41,286 nt of DNA from Candidatus Gastranaerophilales bacterium (GCA_910587815.1 CAJUNK010000001.1:1-41286), one strand, 5' to 3'; numbered from the stretch's first letter, positions 14,471 through 24,001 are shown. A program made the numbers and translations. The notes: a model not told the origin generated them from the sequence alone.

Positions 14471-16270
14471 TTACGCTTTTGCAAACTGCATTTCGTATAA
14501 AAATCTATACTGTCCGTTTTCTAATTTTAACAATTCTTCATGCGTGCCTGATTCTACCAATTGTCCATCATTGATTACGGCAATAAAATCAGAATTTTTA
14601 ATTGTGGATAATCTATGTGCTATCACAAATACAGTTTTATCTTGCATCAAGTTTTCAAGTGCTTTTTGCACAATAGCTTCGGATTTATTATCTAATGCAC
14701 TTGTAGCTTCGTCTAATATTATAATTGGTGCATCTTTAATCATTGCCCTTGCAATTGCAACCCTTTGCCTTTGACCGCCTGAAAGGCTTGTGCCTCGTTC
14801 TCCAATTTCTGTATCTATGCCATCTTCAAGGGTGTGTAAAAATTCATCTAAATGTGCACCTTTTATTGCTCTTTCAAGTTCTTCATCTGTAGCATTAAAT
14901 TTTCCCATTAAAATATTATCTTTTATTGTGCCTGAAAAAAGGAAATTATCCTGAAAAACTTCTGAAATATTTTTTCTTAAAGATGAAAGTGTAAAATTCC
15001 TTATATCTGTTCCATCAATTTTTATACTGCCGGATTTTACATCATAAAATCTTGGTAAAAGGTTTACAATTGTGGATTTGCCGCCGCCTGAGTTTCCTAC
15101 AAGTGCTACTGTTTGACCTTTTTTAATGTTTAAATTTATATTTTTTAATACAGGGGCATTTTCTTCATATTCAAAATAAACACCACTAAATTCTATACCT
15201 GAATTTATTCCTTTAAGTTCTATTGCATCTTCTTTATCGGTTATTTCAGGATGAATATCAAATAATTCAAAAACTCTGCTCATTGCAACAAAAACTGTTT
15301 GCAAACTTGTAAGTGTGCGGCCTAAATCTTTTACAGGTTTATACAATAATAATAATGACGTAATAAAACTTGCAAAACTGCCCGTTGTCATTTCTCTTGA
15401 AATAATAAGGTGATTTCCAAAAAGCATAACTATTGCAACACCTATACTTGCAATTAAATACATAATTGGAGACATCCATCCAACACGCTTTGTTAAAGAC
15501 ATAGCTAAATCAAAAGATTTTTTAATCTGTGTGCCAAATTTTGCATTCAAGCTATCTTGCAGGGAATATCCCATCATGATTTTATTACCATGATAAGTTT
15601 CGTTGAAATTTGTATTTATTCCCCCGCCTACTACCATTGTTGCATTTGAAACTTGTTTGATTTTCTTTCTAATCATTGCAACGGGTAAAAACGCTATAAC
15701 AAGAACTACAACTCCAACAAGAGCAAGCTTCCAGCTATTGTATAATAATACAGCAACTAGTCCAAGCGCCCCAGTAGCACATGTAATAAGGGTTTTAATT
15801 GATTCAATAACACTTTTTGATGCGGTGTCAGGGTCATTTAAAAATCTTGAAAGTACGATGCCTGAAGTGTTTTCATCGAAAAATTTTGAATTCAGGCTTG
15901 TTAATTTTTTAAATAAATCTATTTTTATTGAATTTGAAATTTTATTGCTAAGCCAATCTGTTAGATAGGCATTAATATACTTTAAAACACCCTGCATCAC
16001 TGCGAATCCTACAATAAGCCATGGAATAAGCGTTGCAAGTAAATCACGTGTTAATTCAAAACCGCGTACAATCATTGTATTGCCATTTACCACAACATCA
16101 ATATACGGGCGAAGCGCATAAGCTGTGGCGCCATCTAAAAGTCCCAAAGGTATTGCCAAAATAAATGCTAAGAGCATTCTTGGGATTAGAGGTTTTACAT
16201 AAGGAAAAATTCTTTTTGATAAAAATATATAATTAAAGGCGGTCGCCGTTGTTGTTTTTGCAAGTTTCAT
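14471..16270 (-). CDS. msbA: MsbA-like ABC exporter (fused permease and ATPase)
   Basis: A 599-residue half-transporter: six membrane helices in residues about 30-330, then the ATPase domain. Walker A is GNSGGGKST (392-400), the signature is LSGGQRQRVAIARAM (from 496), Walker B is IIILDE (516-521), and the switch His552 lies in IAHRLSTI. All ATPase motifs are intact. By layout it belongs to the MsbA/lipid A or multidrug exporter group and would function as a homodimer; the exact cargo is not determinable, so the symbol is by resemblance. An AGGA ribosome site precedes the ATG. The coding region ends flush against the GC-rich island. A Nudix hydrolase gene lies 81 bp upstream on the same strand. 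Confidence 0.85.
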   Translation of the reverse strand: MKLAKTTTATAFNYIFLSKRIFPYVKPLIPRMLLAFILAIPLGLLDGATAYALRPYIDVVVNGNTMIVRGFELTRDLLATLIPWLIVGFAVMQGVLKYINAYLTDWLSNKISNSIKIDLFKKLTSLNSKFFDENTSGIVLSRFLNDPDTASKSVIESIKTLITCATGALGLVAVLLYNSWKLALVGVVVLVIAFLPVAMIRKKIKQVSNATMVVGGGINTNFNETYHGNKIMMGYSLQDSLNAKFGTQIKKSFDLAMSLTKRVGWMSPIMYLIASIGVAIVMLFGNHLIISREMTTGSFASFITSLLLLYKPVKDLGRTLTSLQTVFVAMSRVFELFDIHPEITDKEDAIELKGINSGIEFSGVYFEYEENAPVLKNINLNIKKGQTVALVGNSGGGKSTIVNLLPRFYDVKSGSIKIDGTDIRNFTLSSLRKNISEVFQDNFLFSGTIKDNILMGKFNATDEELERAIKGAHLDEFLHTLEDGIDTEIGERGTSLSGGQRQRVAIARAMIKDAPIIILDEATSALDNKSEAIVQKALENLMQDKTVFVIAHRLSTIKNSDFIAVINDGQLVESGTHEELLKLENGQYRFLYEMQFAKA

Positions 16271-16351
16271 CCAAAAATCCTAAATATTACTAATTCTTAA
16301 TGGACATTATCCCACAAACAAAAAGCCCGTCATTAAAACCTGTGTAAAATT

Positions 16352-16909
16352 TTAACCCTTTTTAATAAAATAGAGCCCAGAAAGTGTTTGTGCAGATACA
16401 AAATGCCCATCATTTTGTGCTTTGGCTAAAAATTCATCAATTTTATTTATAGGAATTTCTTTTCTTTCAACAATTATACCGCCATCATCTGTAGGTATTC
16501 TCTTTTTTTCTAAATCATAAATATGTGCCAGTGCAAGGGTGGATGTTTCAGAAGTGAGGCCTGCTGATGATGTTAAATTTTTAACTAATATTTTGATGCC
16601 ATCTGCAATATAGCCTGTTTCTTCCAATAATTCTTTATTTAGAGCATCTTTTGTGGTTTCATTTTCATCTTCATCCCCCACAAGGCCTGCGGGGAATTCT
16701 ATACAGAATTTTTCACCATATTCTTCTGTAATAGGAGGTCTTTTTGTGATTAAAAATATTGTATAATCGCCATCTTTTTTATGTAAAATGGGTACAATTA
16801 CTGCAATATCTTTTGCATTTGGCCTGTGTGCATATACCCAATCGCCTGCATTTTCACGTTTTGCAGACATCAGGTTTAAAAATTTTGTTTTATACAATAT
16901 TTCTTTCAT
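16352..16909 (-). CDS. Nudix hydrolase (ADP-ribose pyrophosphatase-like)
   Basis: The 185-residue protein carries a Nudix box beginning at the Gly of GDEDENETTKDALNKELLEE, followed by TGY, giving the spacing G-x5-E-x7-x-E-L-x-E-E-x-G-hydrophobic. The first box Arg is replaced by Lys, a conservative change. Upstream, FCIEFPAGLV matches the ADP-ribose/nucleoside-diphosphate-sugar pyrophosphatase group, and a later acidic segment follows. It likely hydrolyses ADP-ribose or a related nucleotide sugar in the cytoplasm. AAGGAA six bases before the ATG supports the start. It is divergent from purS, with 64 bp between the two start codons. Confidence 0.85.
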   Translation of the reverse strand: MKEILYKTKFLNLMSAKRENAGDWVYAHRPNAKDIAVIVPILHKKDGDYTIFLITKRPPITEEYGEKFCIEFPAGLVGDEDENETTKDALNKELLEETGYIADGIKILVKNLTSSAGLTSETSTLALAHIYDLEKKRIPTDDGGIIVERKEIPINKIDEFLAKAQNDGHFVSAQTLSGLYFIKKG

Positions 16910-16961
16910 TAATATTCCTTAATATTTATTTTTCTTGTGAGCTTTGGTTTTGATTTCATTA

Positions 16962-16973
16962 TAGAATAAAATT
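16962..16973 (+). promoter_or_regulatory. Putative -10 element of the purine operon, leaderless
   Basis: TAGAAT (16962-16967) ends six bases before the purS ATG and no Shine-Dalgarno is present in the intergenic region. A well-spaced -35 box is not evident. I see no purine riboswitch in the 64-bp gap to the divergent Nudix gene. Confidence 0.35.
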
Positions 16974-17228
16974 ATGAAATATCAGGCAAAAGTTATTATA
17001 AAGCTTAAAGATAATGTAAAGGATGCCAAAGGTGAAGCTATAAGTGCTGTTATCAGAAGGATTGGTTTTGAAGATAATGCCAATTTAAGGATGGGCAAGG
17101 TTTTTGAATTTACAATATCGGCCGATGATGATAATGCAGCACGTGAAAAGCTATGCAATATAATAGATACAGTGCTTTTGAACCCTGTTGTTGAAACGTA
17201 TGAAATACTTGAATTTGGTGCGTTATGA
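16974..17228 (+). CDS. purS: Phosphoribosylformylglycinamidine synthase subunit PurS
   Basis: PurS is the small helper subunit of the three-part FGAM synthase; it forms dimers and links PurQ to PurL. The 84-residue length and sequence, starting YQAKVIIKLKDNVKDAKGEAI, a VRxGK-like segment (LRMGKVFEF) and a C-terminal NPVVETYEI, are typical. The ATG overlaps the purQ start at its far end by the four-base ATGA junction, giving translational coupling. First gene of the purine operon. Confidence 0.93.
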   Translation: MKYQAKVIIKLKDNVKDAKGEAISAVIRRIGFEDNANLRMGKVFEFTISADDDNAAREKLCNIIDTVLLNPVVETYEILEFGAL

Positions 17229-17956
17229 ACTTTGGGCGAAAATTAAGAGCTGGAATTGTAGTTTTTTTGGGCACAAACTGCGATAGAGATACCAAAATGG
17301 CGCTTGATGCGCTTAATTTTGAGACAGAATATGTTTTTCATACATCATCAAACCTTGAAAAATATGATTTAGTGGTGCTTCCTGGCGGTTTTTCATTTGG
17401 GGATTACATTAGGGCTGGGCGTCTTGCAAAGCTTTCGCCTGTGATATGTGCGCTGAAGGATTATGTAAGAGCAAAAAGAGGGTTTGTGCTTGGCATTTGT
17501 AATGGCTTTCAAATTCTTTGTGAGGCAGGGCTTTTGCCTGGTGCTTTGATTGAAAATATTGGCACAAAATTTATATCAGAAGATGAAACATTATTGTTTG
17601 ATGCAGGCAGCGGTTTAGAAGAAATTATTCTGCCTATAGCTCACAAAGAAGGGTGTTTTTGGTTAGATAATGAAGCACTTTTCAAGGTTAGGGCTAATAA
17701 TATGGCAATAATTAAATATAAAAATAATCCAAATGGTTCAATTGATGATATAGCAGGATTGTACGATAGAGAAAATAAGGTTTTTGGCCTTATGCCGCAT
17801 CCAGAACGTGCTGTATTAAAGAGTTGCAGCGATGCACCTTATTTAAAAGATGGAGTAAAGATTTTTGAATTTATAAGGGTGGAAATTCTATCAAGATTTT
17901 CAAATGTGACCAAAAAGGTGCACAGAGAGACTTTTTATGGGGAGGATTTTAGATGA
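17225..17956 (+). CDS. purQ: FGAM synthase glutaminase subunit PurQ
   Basis: PurQ supplies ammonia from glutamine to PurL in step four of purine synthesis. It is a class I glutamine amidotransferase: VLPGGFSFGDYIRAG is the family stretch, the catalytic Cys lies in LGICNGFQIL, and the His-Glu pair in LMPHPERAV near the C-terminus. The 243 residues are of usual length, with a somewhat longer C-terminal tail. The gene overlaps purS by 4 bp at the start and purL by 4 bp at the end (both ATGA junctions). Confidence 0.95.
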   Translation: MNFGRKLRAGIVVFLGTNCDRDTKMALDALNFETEYVFHTSSNLEKYDLVVLPGGFSFGDYIRAGRLAKLSPVICALKDYVRAKRGFVLGICNGFQILCEAGLLPGALIENIGTKFISEDETLLFDAGSGLEEIILPIAHKEGCFWLDNEALFKVRANNMAIIKYKNNPNGSIDDIAGLYDRENKVFGLMPHPERAVLKSCSDAPYLKDGVKIFEFIRVEILSRFSNVTKKVHRETFYGEDFR

Positions 17957-20226
17957 CAGATTATAAAATCCTAAAAAAGCTTACTGCGCTTGGGTTTACA
18001 GAATTTGAATATAAAGAAATTATAAAAAAGATGAGAAGGGCGCCAAATGAGCTTGAACTTTATCTTTTTTCTGCGATGTGGTCAGAACACTGTGGGTACA
18101 AGCATTCTAAAAGATACCTGGAAAAACTGCCAAAAGAAAATTCGCACTTTTCAACTGAAAATTCAGGCGGGATAAGCCTTGGACGGCATATAGTATTTTT
18201 TAAAACAGAATCGCACAATCATCCTTCTGCTGTTGAACCATATCAAGGTGCTGCTACAGGGATTGGCGGCATTTTAAGGGATATTCTTGCAATGAATGCA
18301 AGGCCGATTGCGCTTTTAAATTCTCTAAAATTTGGTCCAATTGGCTATTGTGATGGTAAAAAAGAGAAACTAAACGAACAAAACACTGATAATGTCTTAA
18401 TTAGACGTAACAAGCATCTTTTAAATGGTGTGGTGGATGGTATTTCAGACTATGGCAACTGCACAGGTGTACCTGTTATTGGCGGAGAAATTGGATTTAA
18501 TAAGTGTTTTAACCAAAATCCCCTTGTGAATGTAATGGCTGTTGGCATTTGTGATAAAAACAAAGTAAAAACAGCGCATGCAAAGGCAGGGTGTAATGTT
18601 GTACTTATTGGTTCAACTACAGGCAGGGATGGGCTTTTTGGGGCGGCATTTGCTTCAAAAGAGCTTGAGGGTAAGGTTTCAGATAAATTATCTGTTCAAA
18701 TAGGGGATCCATACACTAAAAAACGTCTGATAGAGGCAACTTTAGAGATTTTAAAATCTAAAAACATTCTTGCTTCACAAGATTTGGGGGCGGCAGGCCT
18801 TTTAAGTTCTACATCAGAGATGGCATACAAAGGCAAAGTGGCTGTGGATATTGATTTGGATAAAGTTCCTTTGCGTGAAAAAAATATGACCCCTTATGAG
18901 ATTATGTTGTCTGAATCACAAGAGAGAATGGTGTTTTGTGCCAATGAAACCGGTACAAGTGAAATATTTGAAATTTGTAAAAAATATGAATTAAACGCTG
19001 CTGTAATCGGTTCTGTAAAAAAAGGAAATACGTATAAACTATATTCTAAAGGGATTTTAGTGGCATCTGTTCCTGTAGATGCGCTTGCAGAGCCTGTTTT
19101 TTATGTTTTAAATGCAAAAAAACCTGATTATGTTGATAAATTAGTAAAAAAAACATTGCCTTTGCTTATTAATATTTCTAAAATAGGTTTTAAGGATCAA
19201 TTTTCATCCCAAAAAATAAAAGAATTTATTTTTAAAATGACAGCTTCGCCTGAATTTGCAAGCAAAAGATATGTATATCGCCAGTATGATGCTACAGTTG
19301 GTGCAAGAACTTTGCAAAACCCGCACAGTATAGGTGTTTCACCGTTAAATATCTTTGAAGAAGGCAAGGTTATTGGTTTTTCAATGGATTCTAATGAAGC
19401 TGCATGTTATTTGAATCCTTATCAAGGGGCGTTTAATCTAATTTTTGAAAGTTCTAGAAATGCTATATCATCGGGGTTTGAACCGCTTGGGATTACAAAC
19501 TGCCTGAATTTTGCAAACCCTGAAAAAACTGACACTGCGTATCAATTTATTCAAACCATTGATGGGATGGCTGATGCCTTAAATTTGCTTAAAATTCCTG
19601 TGGTATCAGGAAATGTATCTTTTTATAATGATGAAATTTTCCCAAATCCTACTATTGGTATGATGAGTGTATTAAAGCTGAAAAGCCCAATACATGCTAA
19701 ATTTCGGCCTGGAGACACTATTTATTTAATAGGTAAACAAATTGATGAAAAATCTTTTCTTGGTGCTTCTTTGTATCAGAAAATATTTTTTGATTTTTTA
19801 GGCGGAAAGCTTGATAACATTGATTTTGAACTTGAGATGAAGCTAAAAAAGGCAATATTTGAACTTGGCAAAACTAATGAAATAACTGGCGCTATTGATG
19901 TTTCTAAAGGTGGAATATTGGGCGCGTTATTAACTATGCTGTTTAATTCTAATCATAGCGCGCTTTTCTGGGGTAAAACGTGTGCGGGTTTCAAGGGTGA
20001 ATTCGAAGAAAATATTCATACTCTTTTTGGCGAAATTACAGGCAGGTATTTAATTGCCACTATTAAACCAAATAATGTTGAAAAATACTTTATAAAAAAT
20101 AAAATCCCATATAAAAAACTTGGAATAGCCGACGACACTGGGGTTTTAGACCTTGGTTTTACAAAAATAAATGCGCTAGAATTGACAGAAATTTATGAAA
20201 ATTCCCTTGAAAGAAAGGCGCAGTAA
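17953..20226 (+). CDS. purL: FGAM synthase large subunit PurL (small-type)
   Basis: PurL carries out the ATP-dependent amidation of FGAR to FGAM using ammonia channelled from PurQ. At 757 residues this is the short, separate-subunit form requiring PurS and PurQ, both encoded immediately upstream. Signatures include MWSEHCGYKHSK, KTESHNHPSAVEPYQGAATG, the GGE segment VIGGEIGFN, the DLGAAGL region and the second half GGIL plus SGNVSFYN. The gene is joined to purQ by an ATGA overlap and followed by 64 bp before purM. Confidence 0.96.
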   Translation: MTDYKILKKLTALGFTEFEYKEIIKKMRRAPNELELYLFSAMWSEHCGYKHSKRYLEKLPKENSHFSTENSGGISLGRHIVFFKTESHNHPSAVEPYQGAATGIGGILRDILAMNARPIALLNSLKFGPIGYCDGKKEKLNEQNTDNVLIRRNKHLLNGVVDGISDYGNCTGVPVIGGEIGFNKCFNQNPLVNVMAVGICDKNKVKTAHAKAGCNVVLIGSTTGRDGLFGAAFASKELEGKVSDKLSVQIGDPYTKKRLIEATLEILKSKNILASQDLGAAGLLSSTSEMAYKGKVAVDIDLDKVPLREKNMTPYEIMLSESQERMVFCANETGTSEIFEICKKYELNAAVIGSVKKGNTYKLYSKGILVASVPVDALAEPVFYVLNAKKPDYVDKLVKKTLPLLINISKIGFKDQFSSQKIKEFIFKMTASPEFASKRYVYRQYDATVGARTLQNPHSIGVSPLNIFEEGKVIGFSMDSNEAACYLNPYQGAFNLIFESSRNAISSGFEPLGITNCLNFANPEKTDTAYQFIQTIDGMADALNLLKIPVVSGNVSFYNDEIFPNPTIGMMSVLKLKSPIHAKFRPGDTIYLIGKQIDEKSFLGASLYQKIFFDFLGGKLDNIDFELEMKLKKAIFELGKTNEITGAIDVSKGGILGALLTMLFNSNHSALFWGKTCAGFKGEFEENIHTLFGEITGRYLIATIKPNNVEKYFIKNKIPYKKLGIADDTGVLDLGFTKINALELTEIYENSLERKAQ

Positions 20227-20290
20227 GTAAAAACAACCGTAATGGCGCAATAAAATGTTGTGACGAAAATATTAGTGCTAAAATGGATGC

Positions 20291-21280
20291 ATGGAAGAAT
20301 ATTCTTATCAAAAATCTGGTGTGCATTTAAAGAATGCAGAAATGCTTGCACAAATACTATCTTGTCAATTTCAATCTGCAAATTTTCAAAATTTTGCAGG
20401 ACTTTTTGAGTCACCTGCCCTTCCTGAATATTATTTTGCTGCAACAACTGATGGTATCGGTACAAAGATTATTCCTTTGATTGAGCGAAAAATGTACCGA
20501 ACAATTGCTTTAGACTTGGCAGCTATGAATTTAAATGATTTAGCATGTGTGGGTGCAAAACCGTTATTTTTTCTGGATTATATTGCGGCAAATAAATTAA
20601 ACCCGAAAGAGGTCTCAAAATTTGTATCTGAATTGCACTATGTTTTAAAAACTTTTAATTGTGTGTTGATTGGGGGCGAAACATCTGAATTGGGTGATTT
20701 TATTCCAAAAGGGCTTTTTGATGCAGCAGGTTTTGCTGTGGGTCTTGTAAAAAAAGAAAATTTAATCCCTAAAAAAAATGTCAAAGCAGGTGATGTAGTG
20801 ATAGGCTTAAAATCAGCTGGTGTACATTCTAATGGCTTTTCTTTGGTTAGAAAATTATATGCAGATAAAAAAATCAACGAAGAAGAATTTATAAAAACCC
20901 TTGCGCCTACTGAAATTTATACAAATGAAATACTTGAAATGTGTAATAATGGACTTGTTTCAGGTTTAGCAAATATTACAGGGGGCGGAATTTTATCAAA
21001 CCTTGAAAGGGCTATCCCGGATGGATTAATGGCGGTTTTGGATAAAATACAACTTCCGCAAATTGAAGTATTTCAGATTTTAAATAAATTTATTAGTACT
21101 GATGAAATGTTTCATACATTCAATATGGGTGCAGGTTTTTGTATAATTGCAGATTCTAAAAATGTTGAAGCTGTAATGCAAATTGCACAGCTATATTCGC
21201 CATTTATTTTTGGAGAAATCAAGCGTGCAGAAGATTGCTTGGAAGGTGGCAATGTTGCAAAAGCAATGTTTAAAAACTAA
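20291..21280 (+). CDS. purM: Phosphoribosylaminoimidazole (AIR) synthetase
   Basis: PurM cyclises FGAM to AIR. The 329-residue protein shows family features: ATTDGIGTKI, DLAAMNLNDLACVGAKPLFFLDY, IGGETSELGDF, the SAGVHSNGFSLVR loop and the late segment HTFNMGAGF. The N-terminal region MEEYSYQKSGVH is in the usual position. The ATG at 20291 has no good ribosome site; an out-of-frame ATG lies eight bases upstream. The end overlaps the following purN-purD gene by 29 bp, and the ribosome site of that gene lies inside purM. Confidence 0.95.
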   Translation: MEEYSYQKSGVHLKNAEMLAQILSCQFQSANFQNFAGLFESPALPEYYFAATTDGIGTKIIPLIERKMYRTIALDLAAMNLNDLACVGAKPLFFLDYIAANKLNPKEVSKFVSELHYVLKTFNCVLIGGETSELGDFIPKGLFDAAGFAVGLVKKENLIPKKNVKAGDVVIGLKSAGVHSNGFSLVRKLYADKKINEEEFIKTLAPTEIYTNEILEMCNNGLVSGLANITGGGILSNLERAIPDGLMAVLDKIQLPQIEVFQILNKFISTDEMFHTFNMGAGFCIIADSKNVEAVMQIAQLYSPFIFGEIKRAEDCLEGGNVAKAMFKN

Positions 21281-23270
21281 AAGGGTGCTAATATTGGCTT
21301 CTGGGGATGGCTCTAATTTTGAAGCTATTGTAAAATACTTTCAAGACAAGGGTTTATTGGTTTATGATGATGCAAAAACCTCTCTGCAAAAACATATTAG
21401 GTGTGATGTGGCGGATAAAACCAGCCAGCACAAGGTTTACATTGAATTAATTAGTGATAAAAAAGATGCTAATGTATTAAAACGTGCACATCGGCTTAAT
21501 ATAAAATACCACTATGTTGAATTTAACAATCTAGAGACTTTTTTGCAAAATAATATTTTGAAAAAAGGTCAAGGTTTTGATTTGTATGTTTTAGCTGGTT
21601 TTATGCGTGTTTTGCCTAAACAGATTTTGGATTTGATGGAATTTGACAAGAATAAAATCGTAAATATTCACCCTTCTCTTTTACCTGAATTTAAGGGTAA
21701 AAATGCCATAGAAAGGGCATTTGCAGCTGGTGTTTTAAAAACTGGTGTAACAGTGCATTTTGTGGATGAAAATCTTGATGGCGGTAAAATTCTTGAAAGA
21801 TGTGCATTTGAAGTATCCGCTTTGTCTTTAGAAGAACTAGAAGCAAAAATTCATGCTTTAGAACATAAAATTTACCCTGAAATTATTGAAAAATTGTTGT
21901 TCAAAAAGAATGTCTTAGTTTTTGGAGGCGGGGCAAGAGAGCATGCCTTGGCTTTTAAAATAGCATTATCGCCATATTTGGCAAAATTATATCTTGCAAA
22001 ACCTAATGATGGCTTTAAAAATTTAGGTAAGATTATTGAATTTAAAGACTATGATGAGCTTTTGCGGCGTGCACTTGAATGTGGTATAGATATACTTGTA
22101 ATTGGACCTGAGGCACCTTTATTTGAAGGGCTTGTAGATATGTTCAATGCTGAAGGAATTAAGACTATTGGGGCAAACAAAGCTTGGGCACGGCTTGAAG
22201 AATCTAAAATTTTTGCAAAAGAATTTATGGCAAATAGTCCCAAAAATCCCATAAAAACAGCTGACTACAGGGTTGTAAATAATATACCAGAAGCAGATGA
22301 GGCACTTAATTATTTTAAGGCAAAGGGTGCTAATGTGCCTGTAATTAAGGCTGATGGTTCTGCACTTGGCAAAGGGGTGTATTTACCCTCCAGTTATGAT
22401 GATGCTTTAATGTGTGCGAAAGAATATTTGGATGGGAAATTTGGGGATGCTTCGCGCAAAATTTTAATAGAGGAAAGACTTTTTGGTATTGAAGTATCCA
22501 TAATGTCTCTATGGGATGGCAATACACTAGTTTCATTTCCGCCAGCATGTGACTATAAGCGTCTTTTGGATGATAATAAAGGCCCAAATACAGGTGGAAT
22601 GGGTGCTTATGCACCAAGCAAAATAACACCTGTACAGCAAAAGCGTATTGATAGTTACTTAAAAAAACTTGAGTGTGCTCTAAAAATCTGTGGTGCAAAT
22701 TTTTGCGGTGTGGTTTATTCTGGTCTTATTTTAACAGATTCATCCAAAGTTTTTGATGGGTGTGATGCTGCAAATATTGATGCTGATAATGGAGTATATG
22801 TTTTAGAGTATAATATGCGTTTTGGTGATCCTGAAATACAGGCTTTGCTTGAATTATTGGATGATGGTGCCGGGTGTGATTTATTAGATATCTTTATAAA
22901 GATGACGCAAAAGCGTTTGTGTAAAAGTGATTTAAAATTTAAAAATGCTGTAGCATATTGTTTAACGCTTGCATCAAAAGGCTATCCTGTGTGTCCTGAA
23001 AAAGGTGCTGAAATATCAGGTTTGATGGCAGTAAAGAAACATAATTGTAAAATATATTTTGCAGGGGTGAAATATAAACAAAATACCTCTGATTCTTCTT
23101 TAGATTTTTTGAATAGTCTTGCTACAAATGGCGGCAGGGTAATGAGTATTGTAAGATCAGCCGATAAAAGTAATCCCGAAGCTTGTATTGAGGCTATTTT
23201 AGATATTTATCAAACAGCTCAAAAGATAAAGTATGATGGTAAAATTTATAGAAAAGATATTGGAAAATAA
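21252..23270 (+). CDS. PurN-PurD fusion: GAR transformylase joined to GAR synthetase
   Basis: One 672-residue chain carries two purine enzymes. Residues about 11-217 are PurN (phosphoribosylglycinamide formyltransferase): RVLILASGDGSNF, then LAGFMRVLP, and the catalytic set Asn138/His140 in NIHPSLLPEFKG and Asp176 in ENLDGG. Residues about 220-672 are PurD (ATP-grasp phosphoribosylamine-glycine ligase): VLVFGGGAREHALAF, IKADGSALGKGV, GPNTGGMGAYAP and YNMRFGDPEIQALL. No linker separates them; the PurN tail ends in LLF and PurD begins after two Lys. The start chosen is ATG 21252 with GGAAGG 5 bases upstream; a longer frame from 21183 lies inside purM. Both active sites look intact. Adjacent purM completes the trio found fused in eukaryotic GART. 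Confidence 0.9.
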   Translation: MLQKQCLKTKRVLILASGDGSNFEAIVKYFQDKGLLVYDDAKTSLQKHIRCDVADKTSQHKVYIELISDKKDANVLKRAHRLNIKYHYVEFNNLETFLQNNILKKGQGFDLYVLAGFMRVLPKQILDLMEFDKNKIVNIHPSLLPEFKGKNAIERAFAAGVLKTGVTVHFVDENLDGGKILERCAFEVSALSLEELEAKIHALEHKIYPEIIEKLLFKKNVLVFGGGAREHALAFKIALSPYLAKLYLAKPNDGFKNLGKIIEFKDYDELLRRALECGIDILVIGPEAPLFEGLVDMFNAEGIKTIGANKAWARLEESKIFAKEFMANSPKNPIKTADYRVVNNIPEADEALNYFKAKGANVPVIKADGSALGKGVYLPSSYDDALMCAKEYLDGKFGDASRKILIEERLFGIEVSIMSLWDGNTLVSFPPACDYKRLLDDNKGPNTGGMGAYAPSKITPVQQKRIDSYLKKLECALKICGANFCGVVYSGLILTDSSKVFDGCDAANIDADNGVYVLEYNMRFGDPEIQALLELLDDGAGCDLLDIFIKMTQKRLCKSDLKFKNAVAYCLTLASKGYPVCPEKGAEISGLMAVKKHNCKIYFAGVKYKQNTSDSSLDFLNSLATNGGRVMSIVRSADKSNPEACIEAILDIYQTAQKIKYDGKIYRKDIGK

Positions 23271-23573
23271 TTATTTTTTGAATTTATCCAAAAAATCAAC
23301 AATTTTCACTGCGATATCTTCAAGCACCATATTGCCTGCTATTAAAATTTTAGATCCAAGCGGTTCTTTGTTAAAATCAATTGTAGTTCTTGTTTCTTTT
23401 ATCAGATTGCCGCTTTTTGCAAATATGCTTTCAATTTTTTCAAGTTCATCGGAATTATTTAATTCTTTATATGAAACACACTTGCTGCTGGCATCTTTTA
23501 AAGCTTTTGCTTTAGATGATATATTGGTTTTAAGGTTGTTTAAAGTAGTGCTCATAGGTTTTTGAATATTCAT
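23271..23573 (-). CDS. Small unknown protein
   Basis: The 100-residue product is Lys/Ser-rich with one long amphipathic middle and a C-terminal hydrophobic stretch (LIAGNMVLEDIAVKIVDFL). I recognise no family. Its stop codon is immediately next to the stop codon of the purN-purD gene (no gap), so the two convergent genes share no room for a terminator. A weak GGA lies about 11 bases before the ATG. It is separated from rpsR upstream by a strong terminator, so it would need its own promoter. Confidence 0.5.
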   Translation of the reverse strand: MNIQKPMSTTLNNLKTNISSKAKALKDASSKCVSYKELNNSDELEKIESIFAKSGNLIKETRTTIDFNKEPLGSKILIAGNMVLEDIAVKIVDFLDKFKK

Positions 23574-23662
23574 TTGCTAAAAATTCCTTTATATAATTTG
23601 TTTATGCATCTATAAAGACTGAACATAAAATAAATTGCGGGTAACTATAAAATTACACAAAA

Positions 23663-23690
23663 TTAAAGGCTTCTTTTTAGAAGCCTTTAA
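23663..23690 (-). terminator. Terminator of the rpsF-ssb-rpsR operon
   Basis: A perfect 12-bp stem (TTAAAGGCTTCT / AGAAGCCTTTAA) with a 4-base loop is followed by TTTTG on the minus strand. It lies 27 bp past the rpsR stop. Confidence 0.85.
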
Positions 23691-23716
23691 TTTAAAATCT
23701 ATTAATTTAGTTTTAA

Positions 23717-23953
23717 CTAATTTTCAAAAACGTATCCAATGATAGCTGCTTCCCTACTTCTTTTTACAGCATTTGAAAGCATTCTTTGGTGGTATGCACA
23801 GTTTCCAGTTATGCGTCTTGGAAGAATTTTACCTGCTTCTGATAAAAATCTTCTTAATTTTGAAGCATCTTTATAGTCTAAAGCACTTACTTTATCTGCA
23901 CAAAAACTGCAATTTTTCTTTTTTTTGCTATCTTTTAGAGATTCTCTTGCCAT
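23717..23953 (-). CDS. rpsR: 30S ribosomal protein S18
   Basis: The 78-residue protein has the S18 core DYKDASKLRRFLSEAGKILPRRITGNCAYHQR and the usual C-terminal basic helix. It keeps the four possible metal ligands CSFC and CAYH, the C-plus type zinc-binding form. It binds the platform of the small subunit next to S6. A good ribosome site (AAGGAAA) precedes the ATG. Last gene of the rpsF-ssb-rpsR set; rplI, which often follows, is absent. Confidence 0.96.
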   Translation of the reverse strand: MARESLKDSKKKKNCSFCADKVSALDYKDASKLRRFLSEAGKILPRRITGNCAYHQRMLSNAVKRSREAAIIGYVFEN

Positions 23954-24001
23954 ATATTTTTCCTTTTCTTTAGTTATTGTTATTATTTATGATTATTGTA
24001 T

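Noticed and set aside
14305..14774. Plus-strand frames across the GC-rich island and the msbA end
   Set aside because: They are not coding-like, lack ribosome sites, and overlap the intact msbA gene on the other strand.
16910..16973. Purine riboswitch upstream of purS
   Set aside because: The 64-bp gap is too short for the aptamer plus switch and shows no three-stem pattern.
21183..21251. Longer PurN-PurD start inside purM
   Set aside because: The extra residues do not resemble PurN and no ribosome site fits; ATG 21252 has GGAAGG just upstream.
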